Shown piece by piece: positions 1 to 9,438 of a DNA stretch of 54,054 bases. The DNA is from an uncultured Fretibacterium sp. GTDB taxonomy: Bacteria; Synergistota; Synergistia; Synergistales; Aminobacteriaceae. The notes under the pieces were generated by a model, which made no database searches, was not told the origin of the DNA, and worked only from the letters and a program-made list of their open reading frames with translations. Each line of letters opens with the position of its first letter. Within the stretch, counting starts at the first letter, position 1. The stretch spans positions 1-54,054 of the forward strand of contig CALGGR010000056.1 of the NCBI GenBank assembly GCA_937915755.1, in the 5' to 3' direction. The translations under genes and the position numbers were made by a program.

Positions 1-3000
1 CGGATGTGCTTGCGGCCGATGACAGCCTTGACGTGGTCGGGGATGCGCTTAAGGGAGCGTCTGCGGGACTGTAACGTCAACTGACCCGGCAGTGAAAGGG
101 TACATCAGGGGCGCGCTTGAGACTGAGGGGAACTTCAGGATTGAGGTTAAGGCTGATCCCGGTGAGGCTCAGGTTCAGAAGTCGAGCATCATGAGGGTGA
201 AGCATGAGAACGTTGCCACAAACAAGAATGTGAACACTGATTCGGGAGTCGGGGGTTTGAAGATTGACGGGCTTCCTGCGGGGAATTACAGTGTTACGGC
301 AACGAAGATCGGCGGCGGACAGACAATCACGGAGTACACATCAAAGGCCGTGATTAACGTTACAGCCCCGAACACAAGCGGAGTGCCTGAGGCTTTGCTC
401 TTCAGGATAACGGGGAAAACTGAGGACGGGAAAAGCATTTACTGGCCTCGTTCCGGCACATACAGCGGCGGCACTTATTACACAAGCCTGACTGTTCCGA
501 AGGACGCAACGAAAGACAGCATCACCAAGCTCGTGAAGAATCAGCTTGACGGCAAGACCATATCACTGACGGACAGCTCAGGAGGAAATTCCACAGCCTT
601 TGAGTTTGAGGTTGACGACAGCGGCAATGTTACAGCCACGTCAACAAAAGGACAGCTCACGGAGATTCAGTTTGTTTCACGGAGCAGCAACAATGTGCAG
701 CTAGGTTCAATCACCTCACGAGAAATCGACAATGACATAACATACAAAGCCAATATTGCAGGTACAATTTCGCTCGGCGATGCTACATCTACAACGGTTG
801 ACTCAACCATAACGTTCACCGTCAGCGAAAATGGGAGCGATATAGGCACTGCAAACGTCGATATTCCTGCAGGAAGCTCGGTGTCAGAGATTGCAGCTCT
901 GATTAAAGCTGTTGACGAAAAATCATTAGGCTTACAAGCCAGCCGCAGTGTAGGTGATGACCAATATTCTGTTACTGCATCGGGTAGCAAGTACGCCTCA
1001 CTACAGCTCAAAGCAACAATTACAGGGGACACAAATATAACTCTGTCGAAAGACGTCTCTGACACACCAGCACGTCCTCCAATCAACAATTACACAATGG
1101 AGCATAATGGTACGGCTTCATTTTCGTCTGGAAAACCGCGCACCTCAGGTGAGGAAAAATTCACAGTGAGGCTCTATGCTTCCGAGATTTCAGGCATTTA
1201 CGGTGATGTCGGGACAATCACATTTGACCCGGCAGTAACGGACGAAGATGGTAATTACTCAGATGGCGACTATTCAGCAGAAAAACTAGCAGAGAAGATA
1301 GTTAAGCTTGTACACAATAAATCGGTGCCAATGAACAACGGTGATGAGGTACTTCTCAAGGCCAAACAGAATGGAACATCTTACACTATCACAACATCAA
1401 ACTCGTCTGTCAAGGTAAAGATTAGCTTCATTAGCGATAACCGTGATTTACCGGACGCAACCACGAAGGTTCCTAACGCATCATTCACAGTGTCAGATGA
1501 CGGCGGAAAATCTGTACCCGGCTCTGTTGCAAGTCTGACAGGATTCTACGGCGACTCATCAACTGCCCAGACCCTCTCGGACAACATTACAACATACGTT
1601 GACTGCACAAAGGCCGAAAACAACGCAAGCATTCTCTTCAGCGTTACAGGCATTCACACCGACGAAGTTACCGGTAAACGAACTGTAACCTTCTCGGCAG
1701 CCTCAAACGTCCTAACTTCAACAGGTGAGAACAAGACCTTCACAAAGAGCCTCTCACTCTCTGATGACTTCAACAGGGCGGAAATCGGCTCGTTGCTCGG
1801 CGAAGATGACAGCCACCTCACAATCTCATTGCCAGACTTGGACAGGTTCAACGCGGGAGACAAGTTCGTACTCAGCGTCAGCGGTTCGGGAAAAGGTAGC
1901 AATGCGGCTGACACATCTCTCTACATCAGCGGCACTCAGGACTCTTCATGGCCTTACGACTGGAGCGGCGATTACGTTACCTACAACAACAACGATCTCT
2001 ACTACAACGTCAACGCTAATGCAGTCTCAAACAGGGACGTAAGCATCAGGAATTTCTACCTCGATTCCGATAATGGCAGAGTACACGAGGGCAATATAAC
2101 ACTGTCGCTGAAATCAGACTTTGGTGACAAGGCGCAGAATTTCCCGGACGCTCCGTCAGAAGGCAAGACCAGAAAAGATACGGGCGAGACAAATATTGCA
2201 CAGTTCACGGCAAATTATGTCGGAAAAGTTGCAGAAGGCGACACAAAACTCCGCGACCTCGAACAGTTCTGGGACAAGTCCGGCGTATTCATGCTCGAAC
2301 AGCCCCAAGTCATCACGATCAGCCAGAATGACGGCAGGAAATCCTCAGTCACCCTCAACGCTACAGACACACTCAATGATGTTCGCCAGAAGCTCAATGA
2401 CGCAATCTCTCACGGACTCGGCCAAGGAGTCTACGTTCAGGGAGGCAATGCTGACAAGATTGTTACGTTCGTTGAGAATACTGACGAGGCAGGACTTGAG
2501 ACCGTCAAAGGAACGTTCATGATTCGCTCGTTAATTCCTGGAAGCGCAGGTGAACTCACTTTCTCCAGCGATAACGGAAAGCTCGTTGATGCTCTCGGAC
2601 TTAACACGGTCATTGGCGCTAAGGATGGAGGCTACACTGTCTCGGTCTTCAACGCTCACGATAACTCGGTGATTGCCAGGAACGTTAAGACCGACGGAAA
2701 TATGCTACTTGGGGTAATCGACAAGAACGTTGACGTAGAGTTCAGCCCTATGGCAGGAGTCAATGCAACGTGGAGCGAGGCCGCAAAGAATTTCGTCCTC
2801 AAGCCTGAGAATGAAGCGTATTCTGCAACAGTCCACCTCGTGAAGAACAACATAACCTTCCAGACGGGCGCGAATGAAGGGCAGGAAATCACGCTTGACA
2901 TTGGGAACACGTCGTCATCGTCTCTGGGTATCTCAGGAGTAAACGTAATGACTCACGGCCGCGCATCTGAGGCAATCACGACAATTGACGAAGCATTGAG

Positions 3001-3237
3001 GCGGGTTTCGTCCCAGCGGTCAAAGCTCGGAACGTACCAGAACTCCCTTGAACATAGGAAAATCTCATGACCGAGAACGAGGGAATGACAGCCGCAGACA
3101 GCAGGATAAGGGACGCTGACATGTCGAAGTCTATGATGGACCTCGTGAAGTTCCGCATCATCAACCAGAGTTCAACGGCAATGCTCGCACAGGCAAACCA
3201 GCTTCCGCGCTCATTGTTGAATCTGATCCAGCAGTGA
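1..3237 (+). pseudogene. Giant flagellin, two frameshifts, 5' end outside window
   Basis: The last segment (3067-3234) encodes a classic flagellin C-terminal D0 helix: AADSRIRDADMSKSM, then a stretch ending MLAQANQLPRSLLNLIQQ. The main segment (92-3070) ends in VSSQRSKLGTYQNSLEH, the expected preceding helix, and carries a Flagellin_IN-like motif (SVTLNATDTLNDVRQ). The gene is read in three frames. Positions 3-68 (DVLAADDSLDVVGD...) join the main frame near 68, and the main frame joins the C-terminal frame near 3055-3066. Both shifts are -1, as if one base were missing each time. Over 1060 residues are visible without the N-terminal D0, so the variable region is unusually large. It could be a decayed gene, a contingency gene, or two sequencing errors; the protein family itself is quite certain. 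Confidence 0.8.
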
Positions 3238-3244
3238 GATTAAT

Positions 3245-3280
3245 GAGCCGCCTTTCCGAAATTGGGAGGGCGGTTTCTCG
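3245..3280. terminator. Terminator between convergent flagellin and MATE genes
   Basis: GCCGCC at 3247-3252 pairs with GGGCGGT at 3268-3274 around a short loop, followed by a modest T run. It lies a few bases after the flagellin stop and just before the 3' end of the facing MATE gene, so it may serve both. Confidence 0.5.
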
Positions 3281-3282
3281 AT

Positions 3283-4680
3283 TCATTCAGCCGTAACACT
3301 AAGCTCCCTGTATATCCTCGCAATAACATACGCTGACACCAAGAATGTAAGCGCATCACTCGCCGGCATTGACCACAATACCCCGTCAAGCCCCATGAAT
3401 ATGGGCATAAGCACCGTCAGCCCCGCGCCGAATACAACCTCGCGTATTACAGAAAGTCCCGCCGAAGTCCACGCCCTTCCCATCGCCTGAATGAATATGA
3501 ACGCTGCCTTGTTCACGCACGCAAGAACTATCAGGCACAAATACGTCCTGAAGCATCTCACAGTGAAATCCGCATAGTAAACGCTCTCGCCCGATGCCCC
3601 GAAGAGTGAGGCTATATATGACGGGAAGAACTCGACAATCACGAATGCCACCAATCCGAGAACAGTCTCGCATTTTAGAAGTAGTGTGAAAAGCGACTTC
3701 ACTCGGTCGAGCCGTCCTGCACCGATGTTGAATGCCGTTATCGGGGTACAGCTTGCGGAAAGTCCCACGACTATTGAGATCACTATCTGGAAGAATTTCA
3801 TCACGATTCCGATTACTGCCATCGGGATTTGTGAATACTCAGGCTGACCGAATATAGGGTCTAATGCTCCGTACTTCTTGATCATCATGTTGACGCTCGC
3901 AACGCTGATTACAAGTGCTACCTGCGAGAGAAAGCTGCACATTCCCATCGGCAAGTAGCGTTTCATGAGTGAGGGGTGAAAGCTGAGATTCTTCCGTGAA
4001 AATTCGACAGCCTTCATCTTCCGCGAGATGTAAAGCAATGACATCATGGCCGTGAAAATCTGTCCCATAACCGTCGCAACAGCCGCTCCCATCATCCCCC
4101 AGTGGAAGACGAATATGAATACGGGGTCAAGGACGATGTTGATTCCCGCGCCCATTAGAGTTGAGAACATGACGTAGTTCGGGCTTCCGTCAGCAGAGAT
4201 TACGGGGTTCATTGCCTGGCCAAAAACGTAGAACGGTATTCCCGGTATTATCCACGAGAAATATTCAACCGCAAGCCTGAAAGTCTCATCATTCACGCGA
4301 CCGCCGAAGAATGTAACAAGCTCCTCGCGGAATATCCAGTATACACACGCGATTATTACCCCGACTGTTGACGAGAGCAAAGCCGAACTTCCCACGCTGT
4401 CGCCGGCCTGTTGGGGATTCCTTGCTCCCAGACTCATGCTCACGAAAGCGCATACACCGTCGCCGATCATGAGGGTGAATGCGAGGGCTATTACCGTCAT
4501 TGGGAAGACAACGTTGTTAGCGGCGTTACCGTTTGAGCCGAGATATGATGCGTTTGCGATGAATATCTGATCGACTATGTTGTAGAGTGCTGCTACTAGG
4601 AGCGAGACTATGAGGGGGACAGAGTATCGAATCATGAGTTTGCCGACAGGTTCGCGCTCCAAGAAAATATTTGCGTTCAA
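3283..4680 (-). CDS. MATE family multidrug/Na+ efflux transporter
   Basis: This is an inner-membrane antiporter of the MATE family, expected to export drugs or metabolites in exchange for Na+ or H+. The protein is about 465 aa with around 12 hydrophobic segments and opens with FLEREPVGKLMIRYSVP, the usual family start, followed by LYNIVDQIFI. I chose the TTG at 4680, preceded by GGAAGGTGA at good spacing, rather than the in-frame ATG at 4749. That ATG has no ribosome site and lies inside a likely terminator hairpin. The gene stands alone and is divergent from the 63-aa/beta-propeller pair. Substrate cannot be told from sequence. Confidence 0.88.
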   Translation of the reverse strand: MNANIFLEREPVGKLMIRYSVPLIVSLLVAALYNIVDQIFIANASYLGSNGNAANNVVFPMTVIALAFTLMIGDGVCAFVSMSLGARNPQQAGDSVGSSALLSSTVGVIIACVYWIFREELVTFFGGRVNDETFRLAVEYFSWIIPGIPFYVFGQAMNPVISADGSPNYVMFSTLMGAGINIVLDPVFIFVFHWGMMGAAVATVMGQIFTAMMSLLYISRKMKAVEFSRKNLSFHPSLMKRYLPMGMCSFLSQVALVISVASVNMMIKKYGALDPIFGQPEYSQIPMAVIGIVMKFFQIVISIVVGLSASCTPITAFNIGAGRLDRVKSLFTLLLKCETVLGLVAFVIVEFFPSYIASLFGASGESVYYADFTVRCFRTYLCLIVLACVNKAAFIFIQAMGRAWTSAGLSVIREVVFGAGLTVLMPIFMGLDGVLWSMPASDALTFLVSAYVIARIYRELSVTAE

Positions 4681-4703
4681 AATTATCACCTTCCAAGAAT
4701 TTC

Positions 4704-4781
4704 GGGCAATAAAAAAAATGCGTTTGCCCTTTTGCTCGGACTTACGCATTTGAATGCTGCACAGCGGGAATCATTATAGCA
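4704..4781 (-). promoter_or_regulatory. Promoter and attenuator leader of the MATE gene
   Basis: On the minus strand an extended -10 (TGCTATAAT, 4773-4781) is followed by a leader of roughly 80 nt. AAATGCGT pairs perfectly with ACGCATTT (4744-4751 with 4716-4723), followed directly by eight U (4711-4718): an intrinsic terminator. Its loop contains GGGCAA (4724-4729), which can instead pair with TTGCCC (4704-4709) downstream of the U run and so disrupt the terminator. This is the architecture of transcription attenuation. I recognise no known riboswitch class. Confidence 0.5.
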
Positions 4782-4813
4782 CCGAGAATCTTCATGTAGA
4801 TTGCAAAATATAG

Positions 4814-4837
4814 TGTACAATTATATTAACTGTACAA
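4814..4837. promoter_or_regulatory. Repeated TGTACAA box in the divergent promoter region
   Basis: TGTACAA occurs at 4814-4820 and 4831-4837, 17 bp apart, next to a TTGCAA/TATATT-like promoter (4801-4806, 4822-4827) for the 63-aa gene and upstream of the MATE promoter. It is a possible operator. Confidence 0.25.
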
Positions 4838-4853
4838 AAGGGAGGAATATATC

Positions 4854-5045
4854 ATGCGTGTAGTACAAACCAGCGTAATCACAAACACAGCGGGAAACGC
4901 AATGCGAATCGAGCGCGGCCCAACCGTCAGGCGGGTTGAGACTCAGTATGTCCATGTCCAAGAGCCGATTTACGTCCAGCGTCCCAAAGTCGAGGACTTC
5001 AACAACCTCGTCGTAATTCATGATCAAGTCGAACAATATGTATAG
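4854..5045 (+). CDS. 63-aa hypothetical protein, coupled to beta-propeller gene
   Basis: I do not recognise this protein. It starts at an ATG preceded by a strong site (AAAGGGAGG). It has no signal peptide or membrane segment, is rich in Val, Gln and Arg, and contains a near-duplicated stretch YVHVQEPIYVQRP. Its stop codon overlaps the AGGAGG that serves the next gene, so translation of the two is probably coupled and they likely form one transcript. Function is unknown; a regulator or partner of the beta-propeller protein is a guess from position only. Confidence 0.65.
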   Translation: MRVVQTSVITNTAGNAMRIERGPTVRRVETQYVHVQEPIYVQRPKVEDFNNLVVIHDQVEQYV

Positions 5046-5058
5046 GAGGAATGAAATT

Positions 5059-6114
5059 TTGCGTAAAATTTTCGTATCGTCAATAATTCTCGTCGTTCTC
5101 ATGGCCGTATCAGCGTCAGCCTTCACAGGTCATGAAATGTGGAAGCTCCAGCTTGACAGCCCCGTTACAAGCGGAATAGCCGTCTCAGGAGGCACAGTGT
5201 TCTTCGGCACAGAGACAGGAAGAGTCTACGCCGTGAACGCAAAATCAGGGAATATAGTCTGGGACTTCAAGGGCGACAACACAGTCTACGGAACACCCTC
5301 AATCGTCCGTGACATGGCGGTATTCGCAAGGGCTGACGGTGAGGTCGTTGCTCTCAAAGCTGCTGACGGCTCATTCGTTTGGGGAACTGGCGGACTCGGC
5401 GGAAGAGACACCCGCGGCCGTGCTGTCAATGACGGCCTCAGCGATGGTACAGCGGCAGGAGGCGGATTCGTTTACGTCTCGAAGGCTGACAGCAAAGTCC
5501 ACGCATTCAGCGACAAGGACGGAAGAACTGTCTGGACTTACACGACGGGAGATCAGGGAGTACGTTCTGCGCCGGAATATTCGGACGGCCTCGTTTTTGT
5601 GGGCGAGTACGATGGGATATTCAGCATAATCGACGCGAAATCAGGAAAGCGTCTCAACGGCGGTGGTGCAGGCGGTGCAATCAACACTCCGACAGCGGCA
5701 AACGGTAACGTCTACTTCTCATCGTGGGACGGTTCAATCAATGCCGTGAAGATTAAGGGCGTTGTCCCTCTCTGGAACGCTAATGTCCGCGACGCAATCA
5801 CCACACAGCCCGAAGTGTCGTCGGGAAAGATCGTCGTCGGCACTGGAAGGGGAACGGTCGTAGCACTCGACGAGAAGACAGGGCGGACTCTCTGGCGTTT
5901 CAACACGAACGGAGGCAGCATTTCCGCAAAGCCCGTAATTGCTGACGGTGTAGTTTTCGCGGGAGCTGAGTCGGGAGCTTTCTACGTTCTCGATCTTGGT
6001 ACAGGAAGACCCGCAGGAACTCTCGGAAATTTGAACGGCGTCGTATCAACCCCTGCGTTTTCCGACGGTATTCTCTATCTCGGTGCAGGCAACACAATTT
6101 ACGCAATGTATTAG
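5059..6114 (+). CDS. Secreted PQQ-like (BamB-type) beta-propeller protein
   Basis: The protein is about 351 aa, with an N-terminal signal peptide (MRKIFVSSIILVVLMAVSASA) followed by repeated blades of the PQQ/WD-like type: GRVYAVNAKSGNIVWDF, GEVVALKAADGSFVWG, GTVVALDEKTGRTLWRF, GAFYVLDLGTGRP. Such propellers act as scaffolds in the periplasm (BamB in outer-membrane assembly) or bind quinone in dehydrogenases; no catalytic domain is attached here. I chose the TTG at 5059, nine bases after AGGAGG (5044-5049); an in-frame ATG at 5020 lies inside the upstream gene and lacks a ribosome site. It belongs to a two-gene unit with the 63-aa protein. Confidence 0.8.
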   Translation: MRKIFVSSIILVVLMAVSASAFTGHEMWKLQLDSPVTSGIAVSGGTVFFGTETGRVYAVNAKSGNIVWDFKGDNTVYGTPSIVRDMAVFARADGEVVALKAADGSFVWGTGGLGGRDTRGRAVNDGLSDGTAAGGGFVYVSKADSKVHAFSDKDGRTVWTYTTGDQGVRSAPEYSDGLVFVGEYDGIFSIIDAKSGKRLNGGGAGGAINTPTAANGNVYFSSWDGSINAVKIKGVVPLWNANVRDAITTQPEVSSGKIVVGTGRGTVVALDEKTGRTLWRFNTNGGSISAKPVIADGVVFAGAESGAFYVLDLGTGRPAGTLGNLNGVVSTPAFSDGILYLGAGNTIYAMY

Positions 6115-6120
6115 GGTAAA

Positions 6121-6232
6121 ATAACCCCTCCGTCCTGCGGACACCTCCCCTTGTCAGGGGCGGCAGGGAGAGCGGTGAACTTTACGCCCCCTGCAAAGGG
6201 GGAGAGGGCCATGAAGTGGCGAGGGGGTTACC
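6121..6232. repeat. Palindromic MITE-like intergenic repeat
   Basis: The ends are imperfect inverted repeats (ATAACCCCTCCG against CGAGGGGGTTAC). Inside are two hairpins: CCCCTTGTCAGGGG (6147-6160) and CCCCCTGCAAAGGGGG. This looks like the miniature non-coding repeats found in many copies in gut anaerobes. Copy number in this genome cannot be judged from one window. Confidence 0.55.
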
Positions 6233-6251
6233 ATAAACTTAGGAGAATTTA

Positions 6252-8267
6252 ATGATGACAAAAATCTTGCTTGCCCTCATTGTGTCGGGGCTGTTTGCGT
6301 CTCAGGCACATGCTTCAGCACAAACCCCATGGCTTAACACAAACATTGTCGGCGCGGTGAAAGATGCGAAATATTCACCGAATCTCAAGGATGACTATTA
6401 CGCTAATATCAATCATGAATGGCTCATCAATACAACGTTGAAGCCCGGGTATCCTCGAATAGCCTCGTTCTCGGAGCTTCAGGACGAAATCGACGCACGT
6501 CTCAAGGGTATCATGACTGACACGGGAATCTCCGGCCATGATGCTGAAGTCGTGAGGAAGTTATATTCACTTTGGCTCGACTGGGACGCAAGGAACGCTG
6601 AAGGACTTGCCGACCTCGACAAGCAGGCCGCCCGTATCACAAACATCAAGACCCTCGACGAACTTAGCGCATACTTCATGGAGGAGGAGACGTTATACAG
6701 CGGTGAGATGCTCGCTGATTTCGGGATTGGTCGCGACAACAAGGACTCAGAGTCCCACAACCTCGAAATTTCATCGACAGGACTCTCACTCGGAGACTCT
6801 GCGGAATACCGAAAGCGCACAGCAAACGGCGACCGCGTAAAGAAAATGCACGACGGGATCGTCCGCTACATGCTTCGGCGGCTTGGTTACACTGAGGAAT
6901 TTGCGAATGAGATGCTGGAACGTTCGTACAAATTCGAGGAGAAGATCGCTGCACACGAGATGACTCTTCAGGAACGCTATGACCCTTCAGCAATCGACAA
7001 GATGTACAACCCTCTCACGATGGACGAGCTTCGTGAGAAATCGCCCATCTTCCCGTTTGCTGACATTCTCGCGGCTCACAATGCAGTCTCAGACCTCATG
7101 AACCTTCAGGAACCCGAATGGCTGAAGTCCCTCAACGAGCTTTACACGGAGTCGAACCTTGAGGAAATGAAGGCCTACCTTCTCTGCAACCTCGCGGCTG
7201 GTTACATCACAATCACGGACTCGGCGGCTTACCGTGAATATCAGCGTCTTTCCCGCGAACGTCTTGGGATTAACGAGAGCAAGCCCGATGATGAACTGGC
7301 GGTTGATTTTGTTCATGGGCGTCTTCCTGTTTGCGTGTCGAGAATATACGTCGAGCGTTATGTTCCAGAGAGCGCGAAGAAGGAAATTGCCGACATTATC
7401 AGGCAGACCGTGAAATATTACAGGTCAATGCTTGAGGCTGAGGATTGGCTTTCGGAAGCGACGCGGAAAAAGGCAATCGAGAAACTTGACGCTATGAGGC
7501 TTAACTCGGCCTACCCCGATAAATGGGTGGACTACTCGGAGTATGAGATTACGGACGAGATGGGGCTGTTCGAGGCTGTAAAGGCACTCAAGAAGTACAA
7601 CGTTCAAAAGTATTTCTATGACCGCCTGAATCAGAAAGTCGACCATGATTTATGGATACATGATGTTGTTGTGGTCAACGCCTACTATCAGCCTTCGGAA
7701 AATTCCATCAACATAATCGCGGGAATAATCGGCGGAGATTTCTACTCGCCCGAAATGTCATACGAGGAGAAACTTGGCGGCATCGGAATGGTAATCGGTC
7801 ATGAAGTCTCACACGCATTCGACACGAGCGGAGCGCAGTTCGGGAAGACTGGGAATGTAGAGTCATGGTGGACAGACGAGGACAAGGCGAACTTCAAGGC
7901 TCGCGCTGAAAGGCTCATAAAGTACGTCAGCACGTTCAAGGTTGACGACTCGGGAGAGAACTACAACGGTTCACTCGTTCAGACTGAAACGATCGCGGAC
8001 ATGGCCGGAGTGAAGGCGATGCTTGGAATTGCTGAGGGCAGGGAGAATTTCGATTACGATAAATTCTTCAGGCAGTACGCGAAAATCTGGAAGATGATTC
8101 AGACGCAGGAAATGAGCGACTTGCGTGTGAAGACTGACGTTCACGCGCTCCCGTACATAAGGGTGAACGCGATTGTCCAGCAGTACAGGGAGTTCTATGA
8201 CACCTACAGGATTAAAGCGGGAGATAAGATGTATCTTGCGCCGGAAGACAGGGTAGCTGTGTGGTAG
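6252..8267 (+). CDS. M13 family (neprilysin/PepO) metalloendopeptidase
   Basis: This is a zinc endopeptidase of about 671 aa that cleaves small peptides. A signal peptide (MMTKILLALIVSGLFASQAHA) predicts export, and the mature N-terminus has the family motif DDYYANINHEWL. The zinc site is HEVSH (about 517-521) with the third ligand region ETIAD (about 579-583); the upstream VVVNAYYQPSENSI is the family NAYY substrate-binding motif. The C-terminal LPYIRVN...FYDTYRIKAGDKMYL matches the usual end. It starts 12 bases after AGGAG and appears monocistronic. Confidence 0.92.
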   Translation: MMTKILLALIVSGLFASQAHASAQTPWLNTNIVGAVKDAKYSPNLKDDYYANINHEWLINTTLKPGYPRIASFSELQDEIDARLKGIMTDTGISGHDAEVVRKLYSLWLDWDARNAEGLADLDKQAARITNIKTLDELSAYFMEEETLYSGEMLADFGIGRDNKDSESHNLEISSTGLSLGDSAEYRKRTANGDRVKKMHDGIVRYMLRRLGYTEEFANEMLERSYKFEEKIAAHEMTLQERYDPSAIDKMYNPLTMDELREKSPIFPFADILAAHNAVSDLMNLQEPEWLKSLNELYTESNLEEMKAYLLCNLAAGYITITDSAAYREYQRLSRERLGINESKPDDELAVDFVHGRLPVCVSRIYVERYVPESAKKEIADIIRQTVKYYRSMLEAEDWLSEATRKKAIEKLDAMRLNSAYPDKWVDYSEYEITDEMGLFEAVKALKKYNVQKYFYDRLNQKVDHDLWIHDVVVVNAYYQPSENSINIIAGIIGGDFYSPEMSYEEKLGGIGMVIGHEVSHAFDTSGAQFGKTGNVESWWTDEDKANFKARAERLIKYVSTFKVDDSGENYNGSLVQTETIADMAGVKAMLGIAEGRENFDYDKFFRQYAKIWKMIQTQEMSDLRVKTDVHALPYIRVNAIVQQYREFYDTYRIKAGDKMYLAPEDRVAVW

Positions 8268-8315
8268 AGATTGAGCTTTTTCCCCCTGGCTTTAGAGGCT
8301 GGGGGATTACCTCTC

Positions 8316-8675
8316 TCAACAGTCAGGGCGAACGTCCCCTAACAGTTTGCCGTTTGCTGTATGCCATTCTGTATTGCCGTTGGAATTTGACCCTAAAACT
8401 ACCGTAGCAGCTAAGGACGGAGAAGAAAATGTATAGTCCGTCTGAAAAACTCCGTTTTCGATTACTCCTGTGTTCTGAAGCTTGAGCCTCCACTTATAGA
8501 AGTATTTATAACGTTCCCCATATTGTAAATTATCGCATACATAATTAGATACTACTGAGCCCTTAAACACAGTAAAACCTAATTTATCAACATCAACAAA
8601 GGTAAGGCACCCTTTAGCTGATGCTCCAGAACATTCACGCTCGCAGTAGAAAATTTCTGTCTCAGATTTATCCAT
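8316..8675 (-). CDS. Small DUF4357-containing protein
   Basis: About 119 aa. The second half contains AATVVLGSNSNGNTEWHTANGKLL, which I recognise as the DUF4357 pattern, a small domain usually found at the C-terminus of restriction-type nucleases or GIY-YIG proteins. No nuclease domain is attached. The N-terminal half has several Cys (FYCERECSGASAKGC). I chose the ATG at 8675, preceded by AAAGGGAG, rather than the earlier ATG at 8720. A TATAAT lies a little upstream. Its job is unknown. Confidence 0.6.
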   Translation of the reverse strand: MDKSETEIFYCERECSGASAKGCLTFVDVDKLGFTVFKGSVVSNYVCDNLQYGERYKYFYKWRLKLQNTGVIENGVFQTDYTFSSPSLAATVVLGSNSNGNTEWHTANGKLLGDVRPDC

Positions 8676-8823
8676 GACTTCACACTCCCTTTTTTGAGCA
8701 TTATAGCATTCACTATGCACTTTCCTTTTGAAACAAAGAACGGATAGTTCAGGAATATTGGGTGAAATGCCCAGATATTATCGCGGATCACGCTGTCAGT
8801 CAGAAGGAACGGGAGAATAAAAA

Positions 8824-9438
8824 TCACTCCTGTTTCTGTGAAATGCTGTTACCATACTGTACTTCCTGCGAAAGAGTCAAACGCACCTGATTCGCTATTG
8901 CCGGAATAAGTCCGTAATTCTCCGAAAGTTCACGCGCACTCATTCTCATTGTGTCATCATTCACAGGGATGTATGTTATGTCGTTGTCGCCGTATTTCTT
9001 CGGGGCATTCCTGAGAACAAGCTGCCACGCACAATGTCTCACTGCATCATCGCAGCTCATTTTGCTCACAGCCTCACGCTCACTCAGAATCTCCCTAAAC
9101 TTCCCAGTAATCCCTATTATTCCGACGACAATAGCCATAGGCCCTATCACCCTTAATGCCGGCATAATGTCCCGGAATGTTAGAAGCAATGACAGCGCAA
9201 TCCCCACAATCACAAGCAACGCGAAAGGAACGCACCTCATCATGATCCTTTTCGCGGGCAAAAGAAGAGTCTGCACCTCCTCAGAAGCGCAGGCCATACA
9301 AACATCATATTCCTGAAATTCCCCCAATGCCTGAATTACTCTCTCGCCGTCGAAATCCCGAATGTGCAGCGTGTGGACTTCAAGGACTCGGAACCTCAGA
9401 GCATCGGGCAAATCCATTTTGCATTCAAGGCACGTCAA
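8824..9438 (-). CDS. Zinc-ribbon-like two-helix membrane protein
   Basis: I do not recognise a named family. The protein is about 204 aa. The N-terminus has CLEC and, about 45 residues later, CMAC, a likely four-Cys zinc ribbon. Two hydrophobic segments follow around residues 69-110 (FALLVIVGIALSLLL; VIGPMAIVVGIIGI), then a soluble domain of about 90 residues. The TTG at 9438 is used as the start because it keeps the first CxxC pair and abuts the stop of the 2HCT gene; AGGAAG lies upstream. It is the last gene of the malate cluster. Confidence 0.6.
   Translation of the reverse strand: MTCLECKMDLPDALRFRVLEVHTLHIRDFDGERVIQALGEFQEYDVCMACASEEVQTLLLPAKRIMMRCVPFALLVIVGIALSLLLTFRDIMPALRVIGPMAIVVGIIGITGKFREILSEREAVSKMSCDDAVRHCAWQLVLRNAPKKYGDNDITYIPVNDDTMRMSARELSENYGLIPAIANQVRLTLSQEVQYGNSISQKQE

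Noticed and set aside
3055..3066. Programmed -1 frameshift at the flagellin break
   Set aside because: The sequence there (GGAAAATCTC) is not a good heptameric slip site and no downstream pseudoknot is evident. Mutation or sequence error is simpler.
8280..8306. Hairpin CCCCC...GGGGG after the M13 peptidase as a terminator
   Set aside because: The stem is interrupted and has no T run on either strand at its 3' side; too weak to call.
8579..8827. 82-aa minus-strand frame with a GTG start overlapping the zinc-ribbon gene stop (GTGA)
   Set aside because: It overlaps most of the better supported DUF4357 start region in another frame, and its second half is plainly the shadow of that gene. A real short peptide in its first half cannot be excluded.
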